A stretch of DNA of 64,000 nt from Desulfobacula sp. (GTDB lineage Bacteria > Desulfobacterota > Desulfobacteria > Desulfobacterales > Desulfobacteraceae): positions 62,001-126,000 of the forward strand of contig JAMPXP010000004.1 of NCBI GenBank assembly GCA_023701135.1, in the 5' to 3' direction. Under the pieces are notes generated by a model. That model was given only the letters and a program-made list of their open reading frames with translations, did not search any database and was not told the DNA's origin. Position numbers and translations under genes: made by a program. Every line of letters begins with the position of its first letter. The first letter of the stretch is position 1. Below, piece by piece: positions 45,632 to 54,857 of the stretch.

Positions 45632-46696
45632 TTAAATTCCCCTTTCATCCGTCACCCAATCCAGGGGATATCGCCCCCAGGTATGAACCGCCTCGGACAG
45701 CGCCATCAGGACCTCATCCGGCACCTGAAAGGGGATCTCCCCGTGATTGTCCGACAGGATAAAGCCTCCGCCGGCGCCTGCCCCGGAAAGGATGTGTTTG
45801 ACCTGAGCTTCGGCTTCCGCCGGAGTCCATCGGCACATTTCAATCCCGTTCAGATTTCCCAGCACTGTCAATTTGCCCTTGCAGGCGATCTTCATCTCCC
45901 TGATATTTTCCTGGCTGCTGACCCCGATGATGGCGGTTCCGGTTTTTGCAATGTCTGAAACAACCGGCAGACATCGGCCAGAGGCCATGTGTGTGGCCGT
46001 GGGACCCTTGATCCGCGCGAGGGTGCGTTTGGCAATCTCAAATCCGGTTTTCAGGTACAAATCTTTGGGGGTGATGGTGGTTGAGGATAAGGGATCAAAA
46101 TAACAGATGGCTGTTGCGCCGGCTTTTAATTGTGCATTTGCCCAGTTGACGCAAAACGCCTCGTTTATTTGCATGAGATCCCAAAACAAATCAGGCGCTT
46201 CAACCATCAAATCAAAATATCGATCAAAGCCCATCTGCATCACGGGCAGAGAAAAGGGGGACATGACCACGCCGATAATCGGGACTTCGTCTTTGGTTTT
46301 TTCTTTGAGCATCCGGGCCGACGCCAATACCTTTTCAAGGCAGGGAGTGTTTCCGATATCCGGTAGTTTTAGACGTTTGATATCCTGGAATTTTTTAATG
46401 AGAGGCTCGCCGGAGTTTGGAGGACCGTCGTCGCTATAGATCACCTCTCCCCCCCAGGCTTCCACCTCCAGCGGGGCATAATAAAAATTATAAATACAGT
46501 CACTCCGGTATTTGGCCCGCAATCTGAGCTGGCCCTCCACCACATGCCCGGGTTTTGAAAAATACCGGTTTATGGACAACCCCAGTTCCTTGGCCCCGTG
46601 CAGGGTAACCAGAAGAAAGAAAGGAACCCGATCCGGCTCCCGATGACCAAGGGTGGTCAGGGTGCGCTGCATGGAGGTCATTTGGACGGCATTCAT
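45632..46696 (-). CDS. URO-D-family methyltransferase homologue, atypical metal site
   Basis: A 354-residue TIM-barrel protein of the uroporphyrinogen decarboxylase superfamily, in the branch that includes MtaA/MtbA-type methylcobamide:thiol methyltransferases. The N-terminus has REPDRVPFF; the C-terminus has ILSDNHGEIPFQVPDEVL. In the methyltransferases zinc is held by an HxC motif and a later Cys; here the first site reads H236-M-A238 and the later one N-H318-G, so both cysteines are missing. It starts inside the stop of a corrinoid protein (ATGA), so the two work together, probably moving a methyl group to or from that corrinoid. It is unlikely to be a haem-pathway HemE. Confidence 0.82.
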   Translation of the reverse strand: MNAVQMTSMQRTLTTLGHREPDRVPFFLLVTLHGAKELGLSINRYFSKPGHVVEGQLRLRAKYRSDCIYNFYYAPLEVEAWGGEVIYSDDGPPNSGEPLIKKFQDIKRLKLPDIGNTPCLEKVLASARMLKEKTKDEVPIIGVVMSPFSLPVMQMGFDRYFDLMVEAPDLFWDLMQINEAFCVNWANAQLKAGATAICYFDPLSSTTITPKDLYLKTGFEIAKRTLARIKGPTATHMASGRCLPVVSDIAKTGTAIIGVSSQENIREMKIACKGKLTVLGNLNGIEMCRWTPAEAEAQVKHILSGAGAGGGFILSDNHGEIPFQVPDEVLMALSEAVHTWGRYPLDWVTDERGI

Positions 46697-47325
46697 ATTT
46701 TGCCTCCCATAATGGTTTTAATGACGGATATGACGTCGGATGCGGTTTTACACATGGCATCGGCGCCCACCGCTTCCCATAGCCGGTCATCAAACCGGAA
46801 GGGCGCTCCGCCCACAATCAGTTTGATATTAATACCGGAAGCCGTCAGTTTTTCTTTCAGGAGCTTTATCTTCAGGGCCGATGGAAGCATCAAAACCGAG
46901 ATTAAAAGAATCTCTATCTTCTCTTTTTGGATTCGTTGGAACAGATCATCCACCTCCATGACCCCGTAATCGGATAAATCAAAGCCGCCGGCCCTTAGAA
47001 CCGAATATACGATAATTTTCCCCAGTTTATGATGATCGCTGAGAACACAGATGGCCATCTTTGGCTGATCTTTTCTGTCGGGATCTCCGGGAGGAAGAAC
47101 CTCATCCACCAGGTTTTCACAAATCCTTCCCGCCATATAGACCTGGGACAGGGCAAGGGTTCCATCCTGCCATCCCGCACCGATCCGTTCAAGGGCAACC
47201 GCAACCACCTCTTCAACAAATTTCATGGGAGCAACCTTCTTGACCGTATTCTCTAAAATCCGCTTTGCAGCCAATCTGTCCAGAGACAGAAGGGCCTGCA
47301 TAAACTCATTGACAATCGTTTCCAT
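46693..47325 (-). CDS. Methyltransferase corrinoid protein (B12-binding)
   Basis: A 210-residue corrinoid carrier. The N-terminal helical cap (about 1-85, RIGAGWQDGTLALSQVYMAG) and the C-terminal Rossmann cobalamin domain are both complete. The base-off/His-on motif DxHxxG is D97-H-H99-K-L-G102, with the SVLML (about 142) and VGGAPF (about 174) loops following. It carries a methyl group on cobalt for a partner methyltransferase. The start overlaps the end of a six-PAS hybrid kinase by 20 bases and its stop overlaps the URO-D gene, so it is embedded in the signalling operon. No dedicated substrate methyltransferase (MttB, MtaB) is seen nearby. Confidence 0.9.
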   Translation of the reverse strand: METIVNEFMQALLSLDRLAAKRILENTVKKVAPMKFVEEVVAVALERIGAGWQDGTLALSQVYMAGRICENLVDEVLPPGDPDRKDQPKMAICVLSDHHKLGKIIVYSVLRAGGFDLSDYGVMEVDDLFQRIQKEKIEILLISVLMLPSALKIKLLKEKLTASGINIKLIVGGAPFRFDDRLWEAVGADAMCKTASDVISVIKTIMGGKI

Positions 47326-50300
47326 AATTTCCTTTATTTTCTATATCCAAGACCTCCCGCAATTTATCGGCAAGGTTATTCATTGAAAAAGGCTTCTGGA
47401 TAAAGGCGACGCCTTCATCCAGAACTCCCTGGTGGGCGATGACATTGGCAGTATACCCGGACATGAACAGGCATCTGATGTCAGGATAAAGCGCCGTCAA
47501 CCGTCTTGCCAGATCCCGGCCGTTCATCCCGGGCATGACCACATCCGTCATGAGCAGATGGATTTTATCGGCAAGGCTTGCAGCCATGTCAATGGCCTCG
47601 GCGGGTGTGGCTGCGGATAAAACCGAATATCCCTTGCGTTCGAGCATCATCCGGGTCAGGTTTAAAACAGCCGGTTCATCTTCCACCAGAAGGATGGTTT
47701 CGTTTCCACCCGGGACCGGTTTCTCCGTTTGGGTAACGGCAGATATCCGGCCATCATCAAAGAACCGGGGCAGATAAATCTTGAAGGTGGAACCCTGACC
47801 GGGTTCGCTGTAAACATTGATAAACCCGTTATTCTGTTTGACAATCCCATATATAGTCGCAAGTCCGAGTCCGGTGCCCTTGCCCGTTTCCTTTGTGGTA
47901 AAAAAGGGCTCAAACAAATTGTTCAGAGTTTCTTTGTCCATGCCGGACCCGTCATCACTGACACCCAACAGAACAAAATCACCCGGGATAAAACCGGTAT
48001 GGTCGCGGCAGTAGGCCTCATCAAAGCTGACCACCCCCGTTTCAATGGTGAGCTTTCCCACCCCTGCAATGGCATCCCGCGCATTCACGCAAAGATTGAT
48101 CAGGATCTGGTCGATCTGGGAAGGGTCCATCTTCACCGCCCACAAATTTTTAGCAGGTTTCCAGAGAAGATCAATATCTTCCCCGATAAGCCTTTGCAGC
48201 ATGTTGATCATCTGCTTGACGGTCGGGTTCAAATTGAGGATTTTAGGCTCTATGATCTGTTTTCTGGCAAAGGTCAGCAATTGTTTGGTCAGATCCGCCG
48301 ACCGTTGCGCTGCCGTTTGGATCTCCTTCAGGTCTGAACCAATGCCGCTATTTTCTTCGACCCGTTCCAGGGCCAGTTCTGTATGTCCCAGGATGACCCC
48401 CAGCATATTGTTGAAATCATGGGCCACGCCGCCGGCCAGACGGCCCACGGATTCCATTTTCCGGGCCTGGAGGAGCTGGGCCCGGAGTTTTTCTTTTTCC
48501 AATTCAGCCTGTTTCTCGCCCGTAAGATCACGGAATTCAACCGTTCTTACCGGTTTTCCTTTATAGGGCACATTGCGCGCTTCCAGTCGCATGGGAAATT
48601 CTTCCCCGTTTTTACGCAATCCCATGGCTTCATAGGGTTTTTCATAGCCTGATACAATGTTGTCCATGACAGCAGGTCTGGATTTTTCTGCGATCAGCAG
48701 CAATCCGTTCATTCCGATTAATTCATCCATAGAATAGCCGGTCATTTCCGACAAACCCTGATTGCACTCGAGGATCATCCCCTTGTCATGGATGCAGATA
48801 CCGCCGAAAGAAGCATTGTGAAGCGCTTTGAAACGGGCTTCGCTCTCCTGCAGATCCCTTTGCTGATTTTTTTCATTGGTGACATCGTTATAGATGGTCA
48901 CGATCTCACCTGAGGGTAATTTGAAAATATGATTTTCATAATAATTTGAAAACCTGTCATCTTGGTATATCCTGACCGGATAATACTCAGGGATGCCGGT
49001 TTCCCAGACTTTTTTCATGACGGGAATCAATCCGAAGTCATCAATATTGGGCCTCAGGTCAAAAAGGCTTCTGCCCATGACTTCTTCCGGCTTTTTCCCT
49101 TCCATTTCAAGGCTTTTCCGGTTAAATTCCCGGATAATATAATCCGTCCCCTTTGACCCGTCATTTCTGACTTCATAAACAGCAGAACCACTGGTCATAT
49201 GATCAAATAATCCCCGGAACAGCGCCTCTTTTTCGATCAGCGCCTTTTCAGCCCGCTTACGTTCGGTAATGTCCTGATAATTCCCTAGAAGTCCCTGTAT
49301 ATCCGGATCATTGAAAAGATTGATTCCCGTGAATTCTATCCATTTGTAGCTGCCGTCTTTACAACGATACCTGCATTCCATCGTCGCCACGGCATCCGGC
49401 GTGCGCATGATCTTTTCAAAAAACTTCCGGGTGAATTCTATATCATCGGGATGTACATTATTCCAAGTGCTTTCCCCGACAACATCTTCGGGTTTCCAGC
49501 CAAATATTTTTTCGATATTCGGGCTTTTGTATCTATTGATGCCGTTCTGATCTATGATGACAATGACATCCCCGATGTTCGCCACCATTTTGCCGTGCCT
49601 GGCGTCGCTTTTTCTCAAGGTCTCATTTGCCTGTCTGCGCTCGGTGATGTCTTGGGCAGCGCCCCAGAGTTCCACTGTTTTACCTGCCGGATCAACAATG
49701 GCCTCACCCTGAACCCACAACCATCCATTGCTTCCGTCTTTTCTTACGGTTTCCAGTTCCAGCGTGTAAGGAATTCCGGTCTCCCTGGTATGGGCCAAAG
49801 CCGTGGACAGCCTCTCCCAGCTTTCAGGGGTAAACAGTTTCATATGCTCGGTATAGGGCGGAGGGGGAAGTGATGGATCGAATCCATACATATTGTAGAG
49901 TTCTTCCGTCCAAACAACCTGATTGGTTGCCGCGTCCAGACGCCAACTGCCGACATGGGCAATCCGCTGAGATTCTCTCAGATCCTTCTCGTTCCTTCGC
50001 AGCGCGTCCTCGGCCTGTTTGCGCTCAGTGATATCATGAATTATTGAGAACAGTAGAATACGATTTTGAATTTCTATGGGTGTTGAATGAACTTCCACAT
50101 GACGAATCTGCCCATCTGCCATTAAGTGTCTGAATTTGAACCTGTTGATCTCTTTGTGCAACGCGCGATGCATCTCTTTTTCAATTTCTGCCGGTGATGA
50201 CATATTGAGTTGGTGAATTTTCATCTCTCGCATTGTTTCGAGAGGATATCCATAAAATTGAACGGCAGCATGGTTGGCATTAATAATCAGACCTGTTTCA

Positions 50301-50836
50301 GAGTCAATAAGCAGCATCACTGCACTGTGATTATTAAACATCCCTCGGAACAGAGTTTCGCTTTCGATCAGCTTGCCTTGTATTTTTTTTAACTCGGTAA
50401 TATCCTGAAAAACTGAAAGGGTCGCCGGACTGCCATTGTGCGTGATTCGAACGGTATTCGCCAACACGGTCATTTCCCGGGCATCTTGCCCCATAAGGAC
50501 GAGCTCCTTAGGCTCGCCCATTTCTCCGGTCTCCAGAACCCGGCGCCGTCTCTGATACCCAAGATCGATGAAATCAGGATGAATCCATTTTCCTGGAGTG
50601 GTTCCGATGATCTCGCCCTCATCCCCAACACCAAAAAAATTCAGAACGGCTGGATTTACAAAAACGATCTTCTCTTCCTGTGTCACCAAAAAGGGTAAAG
50701 GCGAAAAATGGATCAGAGATCGATATCGCTCCTCACTCTCCAGTAAAACGCCTTTTATTTGTTTGAGTTCGAATTCAGTCTTTTGAAACTCCTGAATCCG
50801 TCTTTCCAGTTCTTCATATGTGGGTTTTTCAGCCAT
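47306..50836 (-). CDS. Six-PAS hybrid histidine kinase with receiver
   Basis: A soluble hybrid kinase of 1176 residues. A short N-terminal coiled coil (KPTYEELERRIQEF) precedes six PAS domains at about 30-155, 156-275, 290-405, 410-530, 535-665 and 670-790. HisKA with [19 protein letters not shown], HATPase ([30 protein letters not shown]) and a receiver ([14 protein letters not shown]) follow. AAAGGGG supports the start. The fourth PAS and the whole cassette are close copies of those in the gene at 31522. Its 3' end overlaps the corrinoid gene, so it is the first kinase upstream of the corrinoid/URO-D pair. A 200-base gap with a GGDEF remnant separates it from the gene above. Confidence 0.93.
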   Translation of the reverse strand: MAEKPTYEELERRIQEFQKTEFELKQIKGVLLESEERYRSLIHFSPLPFLVTQEEKIVFVNPAVLNFFGVGDEGEIIGTTPGKWIHPDFIDLGYQRRRRVLETGEMGEPKELVLMGQDAREMTVLANTVRITHNGSPATLSVFQDITELKKIQGKLIESETLFRGMFNNHSAVMLLIDSETGLIINANHAAVQFYGYPLETMREMKIHQLNMSSPAEIEKEMHRALHKEINRFKFRHLMADGQIRHVEVHSTPIEIQNRILLFSIIHDITERKQAEDALRRNEKDLRESQRIAHVGSWRLDAATNQVVWTEELYNMYGFDPSLPPPPYTEHMKLFTPESWERLSTALAHTRETGIPYTLELETVRKDGSNGWLWVQGEAIVDPAGKTVELWGAAQDITERRQANETLRKSDARHGKMVANIGDVIVIIDQNGINRYKSPNIEKIFGWKPEDVVGESTWNNVHPDDIEFTRKFFEKIMRTPDAVATMECRYRCKDGSYKWIEFTGINLFNDPDIQGLLGNYQDITERKRAEKALIEKEALFRGLFDHMTSGSAVYEVRNDGSKGTDYIIREFNRKSLEMEGKKPEEVMGRSLFDLRPNIDDFGLIPVMKKVWETGIPEYYPVRIYQDDRFSNYYENHIFKLPSGEIVTIYNDVTNEKNQQRDLQESEARFKALHNASFGGICIHDKGMILECNQGLSEMTGYSMDELIGMNGLLLIAEKSRPAVMDNIVSGYEKPYEAMGLRKNGEEFPMRLEARNVPYKGKPVRTVEFRDLTGEKQAELEKEKLRAQLLQARKMESVGRLAGGVAHDFNNMLGVILGHTELALERVEENSGIGSDLKEIQTAAQRSADLTKQLLTFARKQIIEPKILNLNPTVKQMINMLQRLIGEDIDLLWKPAKNLWAVKMDPSQIDQILINLCVNARDAIAGVGKLTIETGVVSFDEAYCRDHTGFIPGDFVLLGVSDDGSGMDKETLNNLFEPFFTTKETGKGTGLGLATIYGIVKQNNGFINVYSEPGQGSTFKIYLPRFFDDGRISAVTQTEKPVPGGNETILLVEDEPAVLNLTRMMLERKGYSVLSAATPAEAIDMAASLADKIHLLMTDVVMPGMNGRDLARRLTALYPDIRCLFMSGYTANVIAHQGVLDEGVAFIQKPFSMNNLADKLREVLDIENKGNYGNDCQ

Positions 50837-50949
50837 ATCAACCCCTTTTAATGTTCAAATGCCTTTGAAATGCCGGTGAAATTATTTTAAAACGAAATTT
50901 TTCCAAATGCTATAATCCTTATGTCCTATCATACCGCTTTTCGAACAGA

Positions 50950-51021
50950 TTAGCCACATGCTATTCTGTCTCGACCTTGTTCTTTAGCAAGATAGAGCCG
51001 TTCATGGGCAGGTCTATGGCC
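50950..51021 (-). pseudogene. C-terminal remnant of a GGDEF domain
   Basis: Out of frame with both neighbours, the minus strand here reads AHERLYLAKEQGRDRIACG then TAA, the typical last helix and strand of a diguanylate cyclase (normally ADEALYxAKxxGRNRV). There is no start and nothing else of the domain upstream; the preceding frame belongs to the REC-HisKA gene. I read it as what is left of a GGDEF gene cut by a deletion or by insertion of the REC-HisKA segment. Confidence 0.6.
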
Positions 51022-51037
51022 TCCGCTGCAATCTCAT

Positions 51038-51694
51038 TTAACCTGCCGAGGCCCGGTCAATATCGACAATTTTGCTTTTCAGATAGGGCTTGGATTGATA
51101 GCGTGTGATGGTCATGATTTTTTGAGTCACTTTTCCAATGCGATCAATCTGATCTTTTATGTTTTTCAGGTTTTTAAAATTCGGGTCTCCGGCGTTTATA
51201 TCCATGAGGATAATTTCAGATAGGCCCAAAACCACCTGCAACGGCTGGTTCAGCTCGTGACAGAGGGCGCCTGCCATTTCCAGAACCCCTTGAAGCTTTT
51301 CCTGTTCCATCATTTTGTTCTGAATCTCTATCATGCGGCAGCCTGCATTGACTCTGGCCTGAAGCTCAGCATGGTGATAAGGTTTAATCATATAATCATC
51401 AGCGCCGGCTTCCAGACCTTGAACAATATCTTGGGTATCTTTTCTCGATGTGAGAAGAATCAGATACAAGGGATCTTTTCGATCCTGGTTTCGTAATTTT
51501 TGGCACAGGGCAGGGCCATCAAGTCCCGGCATCTCCCAATCCAGGATGGCAATCTGCGGGGCATCGATTTTTTGCATGATATCCCAGGCTGAGTTTCCCT
51601 CTTCAACCGCAACCGGATCATGCCCCAGTTTTTTCAGGATGGCGGACAAAATGCTGAGAGAGGTTCTATCATCTTCTGCAATCAGAATTCGCAT
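51038..51694 (-). CDS. REC-HisKA protein without ATPase domain
   Basis: A 218-residue protein with a receiver at 1-120 (IAEDDRTS, phospho-Asp52 in [12 protein letters not shown], Lys in YMIKPYHH) followed by a HisKA dimerisation helix pair with acceptor His146 in [14 protein letters not shown]. It ends soon after ([18 protein letters not shown]) where a HATPase domain would normally begin. It cannot phosphorylate itself with ATP, so it may pass phosphate from His to Asp or regulate another kinase. The start overlaps the BarA-like gene by 13 bases. A GGDEF remnant follows its stop, so a longer ancestor may have been truncated; a close relative at 60895 ends at the same point, arguing that the short form is real. 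Confidence 0.85.
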   Translation of the reverse strand: MRILIAEDDRTSLSILSAILKKLGHDPVAVEEGNSAWDIMQKIDAPQIAILDWEMPGLDGPALCQKLRNQDRKDPLYLILLTSRKDTQDIVQGLEAGADDYMIKPYHHAELQARVNAGCRMIEIQNKMMEQEKLQGVLEMAGALCHELNQPLQVVLGLSEIILMDINAGDPNFKNLKNIKDQIDRIGKVTQKIMTITRYQSKPYLKSKIVDIDRASAG

Positions 51695-54600
51695 TTACGA
51701 TTCTCCATAACTGTTTTCAATTCGTTAAAGCAGCCTTCAAGTTGCGGCATCAGATGATTCAATGTTTCCAAATCAACTGCCTTGGCCGCGTCTTCCATCA
51801 GGCGGGAAATGTCCTGCAGGGCGGTTGCTGAAAGATTTCCCGCGGCGCCCTTGATTTTATGCGCCTGGGCGCCGGCTTGTTCTGATTGATCCTGTTCGAT
51901 ATAAGATCTCATGGTTTTTATCTGGGCCGGCATATCGGCCAGGAACTCGGCAATAATGGTTTCGGCCAGGTCTTCATCGCCCATCACCCGTTCGAGGAAT
52001 TCTTCACGGTTAAAAATAGCGGAAGGGGAATCGCCCCTATCTCCGATGGCTGTTAGGGGTGCAGAACCTTTGATCAGCCATTTTTCAAGTTCCTCCGCCA
52101 ATGTCAGCGGGTCAACCGGCTTGGGCACATACCCGTTCATTCCGGCTTCCAGACATTTTTCCCGGTCACCGGCCATGGCATTGGCGGTCATGGCAATGAC
52201 AGGGATGTCATGATCCAGGACGGAGGACCCAGGGTCCCGAATTTTACGGGTGGCCTCATAACCGCCCATCACCGGCATCTGCACATCCATCAGCACCAGA
52301 TCATAGGGGATCATTTCCAGGGCATGGAGGACTTCCTGGCCGTCAGCCACGGCATCTGCGGCCAGCCCCATTTTTTTAAGGATGCCCAGGGCCACCTGCT
52401 GGTTGATCCTGTTGTCCTCGGCCAAGAGGATACGCGCCTTGATGCCGGCGAACCGGTTCAGGGATTCCAGGACGGTATGGCGGGTGGTGATGGGTCGGGG
52501 CCTGTTTTTCTCCTTTTCCGCCAGTGATAGAGACAAAACCCCCCGGAGTTCCTGATGCCGTGCCGGTTTGGTCAGATAACCGGAAAAGCCCAAATCGGCA
52601 AAGCGTTTGACATCACCCCGGATGCCCAGGGAGGTCAGCATCACCATGCGGGTTCCCGACAGGCGGGGGTCTGCCTGGATGGCACGCCCCAGCGCTTCGC
52701 CGTCCATGTCCGGCATCTGCATATCAATTACGGCAATCCGGAAGGGATCACCTTCATCCAGGGCTTTGGACAGGATTTGGATGGCCCGGGGGCCGGCTTC
52801 TGCTTCGGCAGGCCGCATCCCCCAGGAATGCAGCCGTCTGGACAGAATTTCCCGATTGGCGGAATTGTCATCCACGATCAAGGCCTTCACGCCGATAAGC
52901 TCTGCAAGGGGGGCTGTGCTGATTTGGATACATTTATCCTGTTGCTCCAGAACAGCGGTGAACCAGAATTCCGACCCCTTTCCCAAGACGCTTTCGACAC
53001 CGATTTCTCCCCCCATCATTTGGGCCAATTGCCTGGAAATAGCCAGCCCAAGCCCTGTCCCCCCGAACTGCCGCGTTGTTGAAGCATCCACCTGGGTGAA
53101 TTTTTCAAACAGCATTCCCCTTTTATCCTCCGGAATACCCATGCCGGTATCACGGACGGAGAAACGAAGCATCACCCTTTCATCGGTTTTTGATACCACG
53201 GAGGCCCGGATCACCACTTCACCTGAACCCGTGAATTTGACGGCATTGCCTGCCAGATTTGTAAGAACCTGCCGCAGCCGCCCGGGGTCACCCCGTAAAA
53301 ACACCGGCACTTCCGGATCAGCACCGCAAATCAGTTCCAGGCCTTTTTCATGAGCCTTCAATGCCAGGGTGACGGCAAAATCATCCAGCAAGGTCTGCAG
53401 ATCAAAATCCAGGACCTCCAACTCCAGTTTACCTGCTTCTATCTTTGAAAAATCCAGAATATCGCTGATCAGGACCAGGAGAGACTCTCCGCTGCTGCGA
53501 ACAATCTCGGCATAATGTCGCTGTTCCTCATCAAGGCCGGTGTCCATCAATAATCCGGTCATGCCGATGACCCCGTTCATGGGGGTTCGGATTTCATGAC
53601 TCATATTGGCGAGAAATTCACTTTTGGCAATATTGGCCATCTCGGCTTCAAGCACCATTTGATTGGCTCTTGCAGTCTGTTCCTCAAGGGCCTGCTGAAC
53701 GGATTTCAATTCTGAAATATCCACAAAACTTTCAAGAAGATATTCCTGGTCGTCAAAATGCAGCCGGGCAACCGTCTTTAAGACAGGAAGACTCGTTCCA
53801 TCCGCACAGAGAAGGATTCGTTCAGCATTTTCCACATCCCGGCCCAGATCAAAAACAGGGCACCGGCCCGACTCGGCCGGGCAGATGTATTGATTGCAGA
53901 TTTTCCCGATCAGTTCCTGAATTTCAACACCTATCATCCGGGCTGCCGCCGGGTTGGCATCAACAATGACCCGGTCGAACCTGCGAACCATGATGATGCC
54001 GGACTGGACCGATTCCATAATGGATCGGGTCCGTTCATGGACAAGCTTCAAATTGGTTTCAGCCTGTTTTCGCTCGGTCACATCACGCAGGGACCATACC
54101 CGGCCGACAATTTCATCGCCGGATGTCTGGGGCTGGGAATAGCGTTCAAAAATACGCCCATCCAAAAGCTCAAGCTGATCAAAACTTGTTTTTTCAGGAT
54201 GACGGTATATATCCATGACCCCGGACTGAAATAAATCCGGTTGGCGCATCTGCCGTGTGGCATAAGACAGTATCTGACGGCCTTTTTTCATATTCACCAG
54301 GTCTTCCGGGATCTTCCAGAGATCGATAAACTTCCGGTTCCATTTTACGGGGTTGCCTTCCCTGTCTGCGATGAGAATGCCGTCTGCAGTAGCGTCCAAA
54401 GCGGCATTCAACAGGGAAAAGGAAGCCTTTAATTCATTCTGCTGAGCCAGTATGGCTGCATCGGTGCGGCGCAGCAAAACAAAGAAAAAAAGGAGCAGTA
54501 TAGAAACAAGCCCTAAGACTATTATAACCGCTGCCGGAGAACGGGATTGTTCAGCCAGAGCCCTCGCCAATTCGCCGGTACCATCCTCGAAGATCCATTG

Positions 54601-54777
54601 GCTGAACCCATTCAACCGGCTGTCATACGGAATGGCTATCAGGGTGATAAAACCAATGAGCAGCAGGGCCGGAACAATGGTCAGCGGGATCATCAGGCGC
54701 AGAAGGACCGGTTTCGGTGAGGGTTCTGCCGAATTAAAATCTATTTTTTTGAACGCATCTCCGGATTCGTTCGACAT
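51682..54777 (-). CDS. BarA-like tripartite hybrid kinase (PAS-HK-REC-REC-HPt)
   Basis: A membrane hybrid kinase of about 1031 residues. TM1 lies at about 28-50 and TM2 at about 83-103 with a short outside loop, PAS at about 120-245 and 250-365, HisKA with [15 protein letters not shown] (about 395), HATPase ([35 protein letters not shown]), REC1 ([20 protein letters not shown]), REC2 ([20 protein letters not shown]) and a C-terminal HPt ([11 protein letters not shown]). It is the only HPt in the window. ATG 54777 has GGGGGA at seven bases; an ATG at 54858 overlapping the preceding stop is the alternative, adding 27 residues. Confidence 0.9.
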   Translation of the reverse strand: MSNESGDAFKKIDFNSAEPSPKPVLLRLMIPLTIVPALLLIGFITLIAIPYDSRLNGFSQWIFEDGTGELARALAEQSRSPAAVIIVLGLVSILLLFFFVLLRRTDAAILAQQNELKASFSLLNAALDATADGILIADREGNPVKWNRKFIDLWKIPEDLVNMKKGRQILSYATRQMRQPDLFQSGVMDIYRHPEKTSFDQLELLDGRIFERYSQPQTSGDEIVGRVWSLRDVTERKQAETNLKLVHERTRSIMESVQSGIIMVRRFDRVIVDANPAAARMIGVEIQELIGKICNQYICPAESGRCPVFDLGRDVENAERILLCADGTSLPVLKTVARLHFDDQEYLLESFVDISELKSVQQALEEQTARANQMVLEAEMANIAKSEFLANMSHEIRTPMNGVIGMTGLLMDTGLDEEQRHYAEIVRSSGESLLVLISDILDFSKIEAGKLELEVLDFDLQTLLDDFAVTLALKAHEKGLELICGADPEVPVFLRGDPGRLRQVLTNLAGNAVKFTGSGEVVIRASVVSKTDERVMLRFSVRDTGMGIPEDKRGMLFEKFTQVDASTTRQFGGTGLGLAISRQLAQMMGGEIGVESVLGKGSEFWFTAVLEQQDKCIQISTAPLAELIGVKALIVDDNSANREILSRRLHSWGMRPAEAEAGPRAIQILSKALDEGDPFRIAVIDMQMPDMDGEALGRAIQADPRLSGTRMVMLTSLGIRGDVKRFADLGFSGYLTKPARHQELRGVLSLSLAEKEKNRPRPITTRHTVLESLNRFAGIKARILLAEDNRINQQVALGILKKMGLAADAVADGQEVLHALEMIPYDLVLMDVQMPVMGGYEATRKIRDPGSSVLDHDIPVIAMTANAMAGDREKCLEAGMNGYVPKPVDPLTLAEELEKWLIKGSAPLTAIGDRGDSPSAIFNREEFLERVMGDEDLAETIIAEFLADMPAQIKTMRSYIEQDQSEQAGAQAHKIKGAAGNLSATALQDISRLMEDAAKAVDLETLNHLMPQLEGCFNELKTVMENRKCEF

Positions 54778-54857
54778 GATGGGTTCCCCCTGGTTTTCCA
54801 GCCTTTTCCTGCTGATTTGATACGAATAACCCGGCCTTCGACAATGCCCAAAACGCA

